Notes: generated by a model from the sequence alone, not told the origin. Numbered from the stretch's first letter, positions 1-7,409 are shown. The stretch: DNA of 9,015 nucleotides from an uncultured Muribaculum sp. (GCA_947573015.1 CANPDS010000088.1:1-9015); one strand, 5' to 3'. Numbers and translations: made by a program.

Positions 1-1720
1 AGTTGCGGGCCTTGTACCAATAGGGATCGGCCTCGGCAGCGGCGCCACCCAGAACCACTGCCTCACCGGATGGATTCTGGTTGGCTGCGGTGATGGCGTG
101 GTTACCCTCCATCTCTGTATTAGGAATAGGGAAGAGAAGGATGGGGGCGTTGGCTGCGATGTTGAATACAGCCTCGCCGGGATAGTCACCACCACGACGG
201 TCGATACCTTTCTGCAGACGGAGACAGTCCATGTAGCTGAAGCCCTCGCCCCAGAGTTCGATACGGCGCTGGAACCATATCTCATCGAGCATCTCCTCCT
301 TGGTTGAGGCCGGACATACATAGGGCGCGGTTTCATCTACCCAACGGTATGTGTTGACAAAGCTCTCGATGGTTGATTTGGCGGTCTGCCAATCGGTCTG
401 AGCCTGACACTCGGCGATGATAAGCTCCATCTCCTCGGTACGCATCAGAGGTATGTCGGTAGCACCGGTAGAGTTGAGAATGTAGTCCTGATATGGTGCG
501 AACTTTACAGTAGCATAGGGAGGACAATCAAGCAGACCGAGGATAACCTCAAGTCCGTAGGGCGCATAAGGTTCGACGCTGCTGTCATAACCCTTTGGAG
601 AGTAGTTGGCAACATTTGACTGATATACGTAGATGCTGTTGGTCGGATCCTCTTCGTCAATCCAATTGGGATCCGGTTCATCGCCCTGCCACCAGCCTTT
701 GCGCACGTCACCCTCTGGGATCATTTCCCAAAGTTTGCCATTGATACGGCGCCACTGGCCAGCATAAGCGTAGCCATAGGTGAGCGAGCCCATCATGCCT
801 GCGAAAGTGTAGAGGCCATTAGCATCCTGATCGCTGATATGTATGCCCCACATGAAATCGTCCTGCGAGAAGCTGTTGAATGCGGGCTTGTTTACCACAT
901 CGGTGCCGCAGTGAGAACCGTCGGCGAGCTGTAGTGCCGTGTCGGCATTGTCGCTTGCGTCAGTATACTCACCTTTACAGAGATAAGCGCGTGCAAGAAG
1001 ACCATGTACTACCGAGGGATCAACAAATCGCTTGTCGAAACGTGATGTGTAGATGCCCGGGGTATCTAAGATGTCGGCAGCTTCGTTAAGGTCGCTTAAT
1101 ATCTGGGTATATACTTCGGCGACAGTGCCACGTGGTGAGCCATTTGCTTCTGCCTCGGCCTCATTTTTATCGGTGATCACGGGAATGCCGGGTGCCTGAG
1201 GGTTGACGCTGTAGGGTGTGGCGAAAAGCTGCACTAATGTGTGGAGCGCCCATCCGCGCATGGCCAGAGCCTGAGCTTTATAGTTGAGAAGAGTGCTATT
1301 CTCGGTGTCCTCCGGGATTGTCTTCAGAAGGTCGTTGGATGAGTAGATCACGCGATAGAGTGTGCCCCATGTGCAGGTCACGTTGCTGTTGGTAGGAGTA
1401 TTGTCGGTGTATAGCTCGCTGTCCTCAAACCATCCGTATACCATATCCATCGACATGTCCTGGCTGCGGTTGTCCAGCGCAAGCATGGTGGCAGGATAGC
1501 CGAAGTCGGCCAGATAGTCGTCGATGTTCTTTTCGAATGCGTAGCAGTTGGCATATACTGCCGCCATCACACCTTCGATAGCTGCCGGATTGGCCTCGAT
1601 AGCATCCTCGCGCTGACCATCGGTGTAATATTCTCCCATGGGGAGGGTATTGAGGTCGTTACACCCCGCCAGTGTCACCACAGCGAGTGAGCCGGCGATA
1701 TATTTTGTGAATTTTTTCAT
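1..1720 (-). CDS. susD: SusD/RagB-family outer-membrane nutrient-binding lipoprotein, 3' end beyond the window
   Basis: This is the surface lipoprotein that partners SusC: it binds a glycan or peptide ligand and acts as the lid of the TonB-dependent transporter. The frame is open for 573 codons from the ATG at 1720 to the left edge with no stop, so the 3' end is missing. The N-terminus is a lipoprotein signal (Lys at 2-3, hydrophobic stretch, lipobox LAGC with Cys20). Family marks are the RRIELWGEGF motif at about 485-494, which matches the usual 'RR.EL..EG.R..D' helix, and FPIPNTE at about 531-537, followed by a QNP signature typical of SusD C-termini. The usual family length is roughly 500-650 residues, so only a short tail should be missing. 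The ATG lies 19 bases after the susC stop, so the two are co-transcribed. The family call is firm. Substrate is unknown, and 'susD' is used as a family name, not as a claim of starch specificity. Confidence 0.95.
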   Translation of the reverse strand, partial: MKKFTKYIAGSLAVVTLAGCNDLNTLPMGEYYTDGQREDAIEANPAAIEGVMAAVYANCYAFEKNIDDYLADFGYPATMLALDNRSQDMSMDMVYGWFEDSELYTDNTPTNSNVTCTWGTLYRVIYSSNDLLKTIPEDTENSTLLNYKAQALAMRGWALHTLVQLFATPYSVNPQAPGIPVITDKNEAEAEANGSPRGTVAEVYTQILSDLNEAADILDTPGIYTSRFDKRFVDPSVVHGLLARAYLCKGEYTDASDNADTALQLADGSHCGTDVVNKPAFNSFSQDDFMWGIHISDQDANGLYTFAGMMGSLTYGYAYAGQWRRINGKLWEMIPEGDVRKGWWQGDEPDPNWIDEEDPTNSIYVYQSNVANYSPKGYDSSVEPYAPYGLEVILGLLDCPPYATVKFAPYQDYILNSTGATDIPLMRTEEMELIIAECQAQTDWQTAKSTIESFVNTYRWVDETAPYVCPASTKEEMLDEIWFQRRIELWGEGFSYMDCLRLQKGIDRRGGDYPGEAVFNIAANAPILLFPIPNTEMEGNHAITAANQNPSGEAVVLGGAAAEADPYWYKARN

Positions 1721-1739
1721 TGTGAATCATCTTAATGGA

Positions 1740-4700
1740 TTAGAACTCAATCTTCACGCCACCTGATACCGAACGGAGAGCCGAGTAAGAGCCGGCAAGT
1801 GAAGTGGTGTAGCCCTGACGGGGGTCAAGACCCTTGCGCTTGCTCCAGAGGTAGAGGTTGTCGCCCGAGAAGTACACACGGATATTGGTGCAGCTGAGTT
1901 TGGCAGCAATAGCCTTGGGAAGTGTGTAGCCTGCGGTGATATTGTTGATTGTGAAGTAGTTGCTGCTGATGAGCCAGCGGTCGGTAAGCGCTGTGGCATA
2001 TGTAGCCTGATTGCCGCTCCATGCGAGTGCCGGCACATCGGTGTTGCGGTTCTCGGGAGTCCATGCGTTGAGCATATCCTTGTGGAGAGCCTGACCGGCA
2101 TCGCTCTGACGGGCACCGTACATGAGGAGCTGATAGCCGTAGTCGACCATCTTGCCGCCTACCTGGAAGCCGCAGTTGATGCCGAAGTCAAATCCGTAGA
2201 TCTTGAGGTTGGTGGATACACCGCCATATACAGGAGGAAGCATGTTGCCCGACTTCTGACGGTTCTCTACGTAGCCCTGCTCTGCATCGCCGTTACGTGC
2301 GAGCGACCAGTTGCTTACCTTCTCCTCTGTGCCGTCGGTGCGGCGTGCCCAGTAGAGTGCGTTACCGTTTTCGGGATCTACACCTGCATACTTCACGCAG
2401 TAGATCTGATACATCGACTCACCCTCCTGATAGATGCGGGAGCCTGAGATCCATGTGCCGTTGAGCTCGGGTGCAAGCTTGAGCACCTTGTTCTTAACAT
2501 ATGTGAGGTTGCCGCTTACGCTCCAGTCGATGTTTTTGTTGTGGATGATCTGGTAGGTAAGGTCGAGTTCCAGACCGTTGTTGCGCATCGAACCGATATT
2601 CATAGGTATCTGGTCGTAGCCGAGCGATGTTGCGGTGGGACGGTAATAGAGCATGTCGTGTGTCTGGCGCGAGAAGTACTCAAGACTACCGATGAGGCGC
2701 GAGTTGAAGAGAGCGAAGTCAACACCGGCATTGAAGCTGTTTGAGGTCTCCCATGTCAGATTGGGATTACCTTTGTAGTAGAGGGGACCTACCGACCAGA
2801 GGCCGTTGGAGCCTGATGCCTGATACTGGTTGGCCCAGGGGTAGTAGTTGCCTACATTGTCGTTACCCTGCTGTCCGAAAGATGCCTTGATCTTGAACAT
2901 GTCCATCCACGCTACGTTGTCCATAAATTCCTCGTTGGCGAGATCCCATGCGGCGCTCACGCTCCAGAAGTTGCCCCAGCGGTGATCCTTGGCGAAGCGT
3001 GACGATGCGTCGCGGCGGTAGCTGACGCTGGCGAAGTATTTTGAATCGTAGTCGTAGTTGATACGGCCGAAGTAGCCACGGGTGGCATACTTGTCGATAG
3101 TGCCGCCTACCTCAAGATTGTCGATGACATTGGATAGAGTGTAGTTGTCGTTGGAGAAGATTGTCTCGCCCTGTCCGTAGATCTCAGCCATGTTGAGGTC
3201 GTAGCTCTCGTAGCCGAGGAGGAAGTCGAAGTTGTGTACGTTGTTGAATGTCTTAACGTAGTTGGCGAGCAACTGAAGGTTGATCGAACGGTTGCGCACT
3301 GTCTGCTGTGTTACATTGCCACCATACATCGCCATCTGGCCGTAACGGTTGTTGCCGAGGCTGTTGTAGCGGTACCAGTCAAACCAGTAACCTACTGAAC
3401 CTGTGAACGACAGGCCCTCGAGGGGAGTGATCTGGGCAAACCATTTGCCGTTGAATACATCGTGGAGATATTCGTTCTTGTCATAGACAAGTGTACCGGT
3501 GGGATTGGCACCCGACATGAATGAACGTGATATGTTCATGCCATCGAGTCCGGACATACCGTAGTCGTAAAGCTCGCGGTGGGGTGGCAGGGGATCGGTC
3601 TTGAGCGATCCGTCGGCATTGCGGAGGTACATCGGGTACATCGGGCCGATGAAGTTTGCCATATAGGATGCATTGCCTGAGTAGCCATCTTCGTCCTGTC
3701 CGTAGGGATTGTTTGACGACTGGTATGTATAGGTGATGTTTGTGCCGATCTTGAGCCAGTCTTTTGCCTGATATTCTACTGATGCACGGGTAGTGAAGCG
3801 CTTGAAGTCTGACTCCTGGATGATACCCTGATCGTCGAGATAAGAGCCGCTGACCATATAGTTCATGCGGTCGTTGCCGCCGCTGATGCTGAGGTTGTAC
3901 TCCTGGCGGAAACCGTTGCGGTATGTGCCCTTCTTCCAGTCGTCAGGAACGAGACCAATGTTGCGGTTCTGATCGAAGTAGCCGAGAGTCGCGTTGGGGT
4001 TGATTGTGCCGTTTGAGAGGAAAAGGTGCTCACCCTGTGGGATTGTCCACATCTGATAGCCGAATACATTGACGTTGCTGTTTGTCGAATCCATATATCG
4101 GTTGACGTAGGCTTCGGCTGTCTCTGCGCCGTAGGGGGCGTAGTAGTTGTAGATAGAATTATAGAACTGAGTGTAGTACGTTGGTATGTCGTCGATGGTC
4201 TCATAGTCAGCAACCTGACGTGAGTTGGCACCCCAGCGTGCATCGAAGGTCACCTTGGCAGGACCGGCTTGACCGCGCTTGGTGGTCACGAGGATCACAC
4301 CGTTGGCACCGCGGGCACCGTAAAGAGCTGCAGAGGCTGCATCCTTGAGTACTGAAATCGACTGTACGTCCTGTGGGTTGATCGAGTTGAGGCCACCGTC
4401 GTAGGGTATGCCGTCGACTACGTAGAGGGGATCGGTTTTTGCGTTGATTGAGCCTACACCACGGATAAGGATCTTGGGCTCCTCACCGGGCTGGCCGGTG
4501 GTAGACTGGAGCTGTACACCGGCAACTGTACCCTTGAGCACTGATGTTACGTCGGTGACAAGACGGTCGGAGATATCATTGGCGTTGACAACTGCGGCTG
4601 AACCTGTGTAGCTTGAGCGTTTAGCTGTACCATAGGCCACGGCGATAACCTCGTCAAGCTGGTTAGCGCTTGTGAGTTCGATGCGCATTGTGCCTGATGT

Positions 4701-4955
4701 GATGGCTACTTCTGCGGCGTGCATGCCTACATAGGATACTTTAAGACGGTTCACTGTCTCGGGAAGAGAGAGTGTAAACTGTCCGTCGATGTCTGTGGCG
4801 GTACCGTCTGTTGTGCCTACTCCCATCACGGTGGCACCTACCAGAGGTTCTCCGTCGTCAGCGCTAATCACAATACCCTGCACTGTGCGGTTGGCCGCAA
4901 GTGCGGAAAGAGTAAACGTGAAAAGGGCCGTTAGAAAAAAAACGATTCTTTTCAT
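1740..4955 (-). CDS. susC: SusC/RagA-family TonB-linked outer-membrane transporter
   Basis: A TonB-dependent barrel protein that imports the ligand captured by its SusD partner. The 1071-residue product is complete and of usual family length. Domains in order: signal peptide about 1-20 (cleavage near SALA/AN); carboxypeptidase-regulatory-like beta domain about 24-95, with the typical DGTATDIDGQF segment at 50-60; a TonB-box-like stretch DEVIAVAYG at 101-109; plug about 115-230, including ILIRGVGS (162-169), LYVVDGIP (177-184) and LYGARGANGVILVTTKRG (211-228); then the beta-barrel, ending in Phe as expected for BAM recognition. There is no STN (secretin/TonB short N-terminal) domain between the signal peptide and the regulatory-like domain, so it should not signal to an ECF sigma/anti-sigma pair. 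The start codon is preceded by an AT-rich leader without a Shine-Dalgarno, normal for this phylum. The transported substrate cannot be read from the sequence. Confidence 0.97.
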   Translation of the reverse strand: MKRIVFFLTALFTFTLSALAANRTVQGIVISADDGEPLVGATVMGVGTTDGTATDIDGQFTLSLPETVNRLKVSYVGMHAAEVAITSGTMRIELTSANQLDEVIAVAYGTAKRSSYTGSAAVVNANDISDRLVTDVTSVLKGTVAGVQLQSTTGQPGEEPKILIRGVGSINAKTDPLYVVDGIPYDGGLNSINPQDVQSISVLKDAASAALYGARGANGVILVTTKRGQAGPAKVTFDARWGANSRQVADYETIDDIPTYYTQFYNSIYNYYAPYGAETAEAYVNRYMDSTNSNVNVFGYQMWTIPQGEHLFLSNGTINPNATLGYFDQNRNIGLVPDDWKKGTYRNGFRQEYNLSISGGNDRMNYMVSGSYLDDQGIIQESDFKRFTTRASVEYQAKDWLKIGTNITYTYQSSNNPYGQDEDGYSGNASYMANFIGPMYPMYLRNADGSLKTDPLPPHRELYDYGMSGLDGMNISRSFMSGANPTGTLVYDKNEYLHDVFNGKWFAQITPLEGLSFTGSVGYWFDWYRYNSLGNNRYGQMAMYGGNVTQQTVRNRSINLQLLANYVKTFNNVHNFDFLLGYESYDLNMAEIYGQGETIFSNDNYTLSNVIDNLEVGGTIDKYATRGYFGRINYDYDSKYFASVSYRRDASSRFAKDHRWGNFWSVSAAWDLANEEFMDNVAWMDMFKIKASFGQQGNDNVGNYYPWANQYQASGSNGLWSVGPLYYKGNPNLTWETSNSFNAGVDFALFNSRLIGSLEYFSRQTHDMLYYRPTATSLGYDQIPMNIGSMRNNGLELDLTYQIIHNKNIDWSVSGNLTYVKNKVLKLAPELNGTWISGSRIYQEGESMYQIYCVKYAGVDPENGNALYWARRTDGTEEKVSNWSLARNGDAEQGYVENRQKSGNMLPPVYGGVSTNLKIYGFDFGINCGFQVGGKMVDYGYQLLMYGARQSDAGQALHKDMLNAWTPENRNTDVPALAWSGNQATYATALTDRWLISSNYFTINNITAGYTLPKAIAAKLSCTNIRVYFSGDNLYLWSKRKGLDPRQGYTTSLAGSYSALRSVSGGVKIEF

Positions 4956-5101
4956 ACTGGTAACTTATATACTTGTAATACTGTAATATAGATGATGCGT
5001 AAGTTGTTGAAATCTGCCTGTAGGACTTTACCTTTAGTCGTAATATGCGCCTCATGCCGGCGCTCTTTCGACCATCTGTAGCTGTCGCAGAGCGAGTTTT
5101 G
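4956..5101 (-). promoter_or_regulatory. Long, potentially structured 5' leader of susC
   Basis: If transcription starts about 7 bases after the -7 element, susC carries an untranslated leader of about 145 nt. Three inverted repeats are visible. Hairpin A has outer arms at 5089-5094 and 5061-5066 (CGCTCT/AGAGCG) and inner arms at 5084-5087 and 5069-5072 (CGAC/GTCG) around an 11-base loop. Hairpin B has arms 5059-5063 and 5047-5051 (GCGCC/GGCGC) around a 7-base loop. Hairpin C is weak, with 4-base arms at 5036-5039 and 5024-5027. A and B share bases 5061-5063, so they cannot both form fully. Leaders of susC-like genes are known targets of post-transcriptional control by small RNAs in Bacteroides. 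Control here is inference, and I do not recognise a known riboswitch. Confidence 0.45.
4974..4988 (-). repeat. Tandem TATTACA repeat just upstream of the susC start
   Basis: Two copies of the 7-base unit TATTACA (minus strand) stand one base apart, ending 18 bases before the susC ATG. The stretch is AT-rich and likely unstructured, which suits leaderless-type ribosome recruitment in this phylum. It could be chance in AT-rich DNA. Confidence 0.35.
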
Positions 5102-5107
5102 AGCCTG

Positions 5108-5139
5108 CAAAATTAACTGATTTCACTCCTATAAACAAA
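5108..5139 (-). promoter_or_regulatory. Bacteroides-type sigma(ABfr) promoter of susCD
   Basis: On the minus strand a TTTG -33 element (5139-5136) is followed by a 20-base spacer and TAATTTTG (5115-5108). This matches the Bacteroides primary-sigma consensus TTTG ... TAnnTTTG with its usual 19-21 base spacing at every defined position. It lies in an AT-rich patch downstream of the era terminator and upstream of susC with the correct orientation, so it is the most likely driver of the susC-susD unit. The predicted start of transcription is near 5101. Confidence 0.75.
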
Positions 5140-5169
5140 AATTAACCATAAAAAGATGAATAAAGATGC

Positions 5170-5183
5170 AACTTGAAAAAGTT
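5170..5183. repeat. Short palindrome upstream of the susC promoter
   Basis: AACTT-TTTC-AAGTT on the minus strand is a 5-bp inverted repeat with a 4-base centre, lying about 30 bases upstream of the -33 element. The position would suit an activator site. The symmetry is short and the base composition AT-rich, so chance is a real alternative. Confidence 0.25.
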
Positions 5184-5207
5184 CACATTTTTCTTGCCTA
5201 CACCCCT

Positions 5208-5244
5208 TTTTTGATGCACTGTGACCGGCAGAGTGCATCAAAAA
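5208..5244. repeat. Perfect 13-bp inverted repeat between era and susC
   Basis: The arms 5208-5220 (TTTTTGATGCACT) and 5232-5244 are perfect reverse complements around an 11-base centre. In minus-strand RNA the hairpin is preceded by U residues and followed by A residues, so it is not itself an ordinary intrinsic terminator. Its right arm contains the T-tract of the era terminator. It may fold in any read-through transcript and stabilise a 3' end, or serve as a DNA operator about 70 bases upstream of the susC -33 element. Both roles are inference. Confidence 0.6.
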
Positions 5245-5274
5245 TAGGCGGTCCGCTGATTAGAGCGAACCGCC
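5240..5274 (-). terminator. Rho-independent terminator after era
   Basis: On the minus strand, 45 bases after the era stop, an 11-bp stem (GGCGGTTCGCT/AGCGGACCGCC, one T-G wobble) closes a 6-base loop at 5274-5247 and is followed directly by TATTTTT. The GC-rich stem and U-tract are classic for intrinsic termination. It separates the housekeeping genes from susCD, which have their own promoter. Confidence 0.88.
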
Positions 5275-5319
5275 GGATATCAGGGGTAAAAAGAATATTA
5301 TTACTTTTCGGTGTATATG

Positions 5320-6210
5320 TCATTCGATGTAGCCGAAGGCGCGGAGCTTGTTGTCGCGGTTGCGCCAGTCTTTCTCGACCTTTACAAACAGTTCGAGGTA
5401 GACATGCTTGTCGAAGAATTTCTCGATATCTTTTCGGGCCTGGGTGCCGATCTTCTTGAGCATCGTGCCCCCTTTTCCTATGATGATACCTTTCTGAGAG
5501 TCGCGTTCAACATAGATAACTGCCATGATGTGTATGCCATCTTCTTTCTCGTCAAACTTCTCTACCACAACCTCCACAGAGTAGGGCACCTCCTTGTCGA
5601 GGTTGAGCAACATCTTCTCACGGATGATCTCGGTGACGAAGAATCGGGCCGGTTTGTCGGTAAGCGCATCCTTGCCGAAGTAGGGGGGAGCTACAGGAAG
5701 CAGTTCCACGATACGCGCCATAAGCGTGTTGGTGTTGAAGTGAAGTTTTGCCGATGTAGGATATACCTCCGCATTCGGGAGGAGTTCCTTCCAGCGTGCC
5801 ACGATGCTCTCAAGCTCTGCCTGATCTTTCACGAGGTCAATCTTGTTGATAACCAGCAGCACGGGCACCTTCTCCTTGGCCACCTTGGCGAGAAAGTCGG
5901 CATTTTTTGTGGGATCCTCCACCACGTCGGTCACATAGATGAGTATGTCGGCATCGGTAAGAGCTCCCTCTGAAAATTCGCGCATAGCCTCCTGCATCTT
6001 GTAGTTAGGCTTAAGCACGCCGGGGGTGTCGGAAAACACTATCTGGTAATCGTCGGTATTGACTATGCCCATGATGCGGTGGCGTGTGGTCTGCGCTTTC
6101 TGGGTGATGATGGAGATACGCTCACCAACGAGATCGTTCATGAGAGTCGATTTGCCTACATTAGGATTACCTACGATATTTACGAATCCTGATTTATGAT
6201 TTTCGTTCAT
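5320..6210 (-). CDS. era: GTPase Era
   Basis: Essential GTPase that binds near the 3' end of 16S rRNA and helps mature the 30S subunit. With the ATG at 6210 the protein has 296 residues, the family norm. GTPase motifs: G1 GNPNVGKS at 14-21, G2 region KAQTTRHR at 38-45, G3 DTPG at 61-64, G4 NKID at 122-125, G5 SAK after the third helix region. The C-terminal KH RNA-binding domain carries IIIGKGGTMLKKIG. An upstream in-frame ATG at 6249 would add 13 residues (MLYKVTSP...), but it lies inside a 21-base dyad and the extra residues do not resemble Era, so I prefer 6210. The gene follows manC by 65 bases with no clear promoter and is closed by a strong terminator. In Bacteroides species I recall era beside fabH and der; neither is here on the visible side. 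Confidence 0.97.
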   Translation of the reverse strand: MNENHKSGFVNIVGNPNVGKSTLMNDLVGERISIITQKAQTTRHRIMGIVNTDDYQIVFSDTPGVLKPNYKMQEAMREFSEGALTDADILIYVTDVVEDPTKNADFLAKVAKEKVPVLLVINKIDLVKDQAELESIVARWKELLPNAEVYPTSAKLHFNTNTLMARIVELLPVAPPYFGKDALTDKPARFFVTEIIREKMLLNLDKEVPYSVEVVVEKFDEKEDGIHIMAVIYVERDSQKGIIIGKGGTMLKKIGTQARKDIEKFFDKHVYLELFVKVEKDWRNRDNKLRAFGYIE

Positions 6211-6229
6211 ATGAGTCTTGAATTTTGGT

Positions 6230-6250
6230 GATGTTACCTTATATAACATC
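6230..6250 (-). repeat. 7-bp hairpin in the manC-era gap
   Basis: GATGTTA and TAACATC form a perfect 7-bp stem around a 7-base loop (TATAAGG on the minus strand), 19 bases upstream of the chosen era start. It has no U-tract, so it is not a terminator. It could be an RNA-processing or stability element between the two genes, or a chance AT-rich palindrome. It argues against the in-frame ATG at 6249, which lies within its arm. Confidence 0.4.
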
Positions 6251-6275
6251 CGGCAGCCCCGATAGTTTGGAGCGC

Positions 6276-7364
6276 TTAGAGATACTTGTCGCCATATGCA
6301 AGCTTCACGTCGTTGACGTAGAGCTTGATATGCTGCTCGTCCGATTTGGGACAGATCAGGAGCACATCGTCGGCATCGGCCACGATATAGTCTTCCAGTC
6401 CGTTGACTACCACGAGTTTCTCGCCCTTTACGGCAAAAATGTTGCCGGTAGAGTTGTAGGCCAGTACGCGGCAGTTCTGGGTTACGTTGTGCTCACGGTT
6501 TTTGGGCGAGTTGTCATAGAGCGAGCTCCATGTGCCGAGGTCATTCCATCCGAAGTCGACACACTCTACATATACGTTCGATGCACGTTCCATTACCGCA
6601 TAGTCGATCGATATGCTCACGCATCCGGGGAATTCACGTTCGATGAATGCACGCTCACGTTCGGTGCCGAAGTCGGCGGCACCACGCTCGAAGGTAGCGG
6701 TGAGGTCGGGAGCATAGTTGCGCAGTGCTTCCAGTATGGATTTTGCCGACCATAGGAAAATGCCTGAGTTCCAGAAAAATTCACCGCTTTCTACGAATAC
6801 TTTTGCCAGATCGAGGTCGGGCTTCTCGGTGAATGTCTTTACTTTCAGTATGCCGTCGGTACCGGCAACAGGTTCGCCTATCTGTATGTAGCCGTAGCCT
6901 GTCTCGGGGCGTGTGGGCTTGATGCCGAGAGTCAGCAGGGCATCATTCTCCTCCACGAAGCGGAATCCCTGTTCGATCGACTTGATAAACTCAAGTTCGC
7001 GTGTGATGAGGTGGTCACTGGGGGTAACGATCATCGAAGCCTCCGGGTCAAGGGCGTAGATATGGTTGGCCGCCCATGCTATGCAGGGTGCCGTGTTGCG
7101 GCGTGCCGGTTCAAGAAGTATCTGATGGTCGGCGAGTTCGGGTAGCTGTTCGCGTACAAGTGGGGCATATACTTCGTTGGTCACGATAATCACATGCTCT
7201 TTATCTACAAGTGGGAGTATACGGTCGTAAGACATCTGGAGCAACGAACGTCCTGTGCCAAGGAAGTCAATGAACTGCTTGGGACGGTCGGCGCGGCTAT
7301 AGGGCCAGAAACGGGAGCCTATACCTCCGCACATTATCACGCAATAACGATGTGGATTGCTCAT
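6276..7364 (-). CDS. manC: Mannose-1-phosphate guanylyltransferase (GDP-mannose synthesis)
   Basis: Transfers GMP from GTP to mannose-1-phosphate, giving GDP-mannose for capsule, O-antigen and GDP-fucose synthesis in the cytoplasm. The 362-residue product starts with the nucleotidyltransferase signature GGIGSRFWPYSR (13-24) and PKQF (28-31). It also has EPARRNTAP (85-93), PSDH (115-118), PETGYGYI (153-160), the FTEKP active-site motif (178-182) and FFWNSGIF (196-203). These match the sugar-nucleotide transferase family of ManC/AlgA. It lacks the C-terminal cupin phosphomannose-isomerase domain of the long bifunctional form (about 470 residues), so it should be the monofunctional short type common in Bacteroidota. 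It sits 45 bases after the MBL gene and 65 before era, with no capsule genes visible, so it is probably the general housekeeping supply of GDP-mannose. A related GDP-sugar specificity cannot be fully excluded. Confidence 0.93.
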   Translation of the reverse strand: MSNPHRYCVIMCGGIGSRFWPYSRADRPKQFIDFLGTGRSLLQMSYDRILPLVDKEHVIIVTNEVYAPLVREQLPELADHQILLEPARRNTAPCIAWAANHIYALDPEASMIVTPSDHLITRELEFIKSIEQGFRFVEENDALLTLGIKPTRPETGYGYIQIGEPVAGTDGILKVKTFTEKPDLDLAKVFVESGEFFWNSGIFLWSAKSILEALRNYAPDLTATFERGAADFGTERERAFIEREFPGCVSISIDYAVMERASNVYVECVDFGWNDLGTWSSLYDNSPKNREHNVTQNCRVLAYNSTGNIFAVKGEKLVVVNGLEDYIVADADDVLLICPKSDEQHIKLYVNDVKLAYGDKYL

Positions 7365-7409
7365 TTGTGTAGTGCTTTATTTAAAATTAGATAAGTAAAT
7401 TATCACTGG

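Noticed and set aside
3863..4243. A 126-codon minus-strand frame inside susC.
   Set aside because: Out-of-frame shadow of susC, low-complexity Thr/Ser/Arg-rich, no motifs.
4956..5319. A possible antisense RNA gene or riboswitch of a known class in the era-susC gap.
   Set aside because: No plus-strand Bacteroides-type promoter was found there and no conserved riboswitch core was recognised.
5311..5973. A 220-codon open frame on the plus strand opposite era.
   Set aside because: It is fully antisense to a highly conserved gene, its protein resembles no family, and codon bias of era explains the lack of stops.
6211..6249. An N-terminal extension of Era from the ATG at 6249.
   Set aside because: The added 13 residues do not resemble Era N-termini, which start just before the first beta strand, and the codon lies in a dyad.
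6225..6755. A 176-codon open frame on the plus strand opposite the end of manC.
   Set aside because: Antisense shadow of manC with no recognisable motifs and no promoter or ribosome-binding feature.
7382..7389. TAATTTTA upstream of manC as a possible -7 element.
   Set aside because: It misses the final G of the consensus and no TTTG lies 19-21 bases upstream, so I do not call a promoter.
7390..7404. GATAA-N5-TTATC inverted repeat in the MBL-manC gap.
   Set aside because: Only a 5-bp AT-rich stem without a U-tract; too weak to call a terminator or operator.
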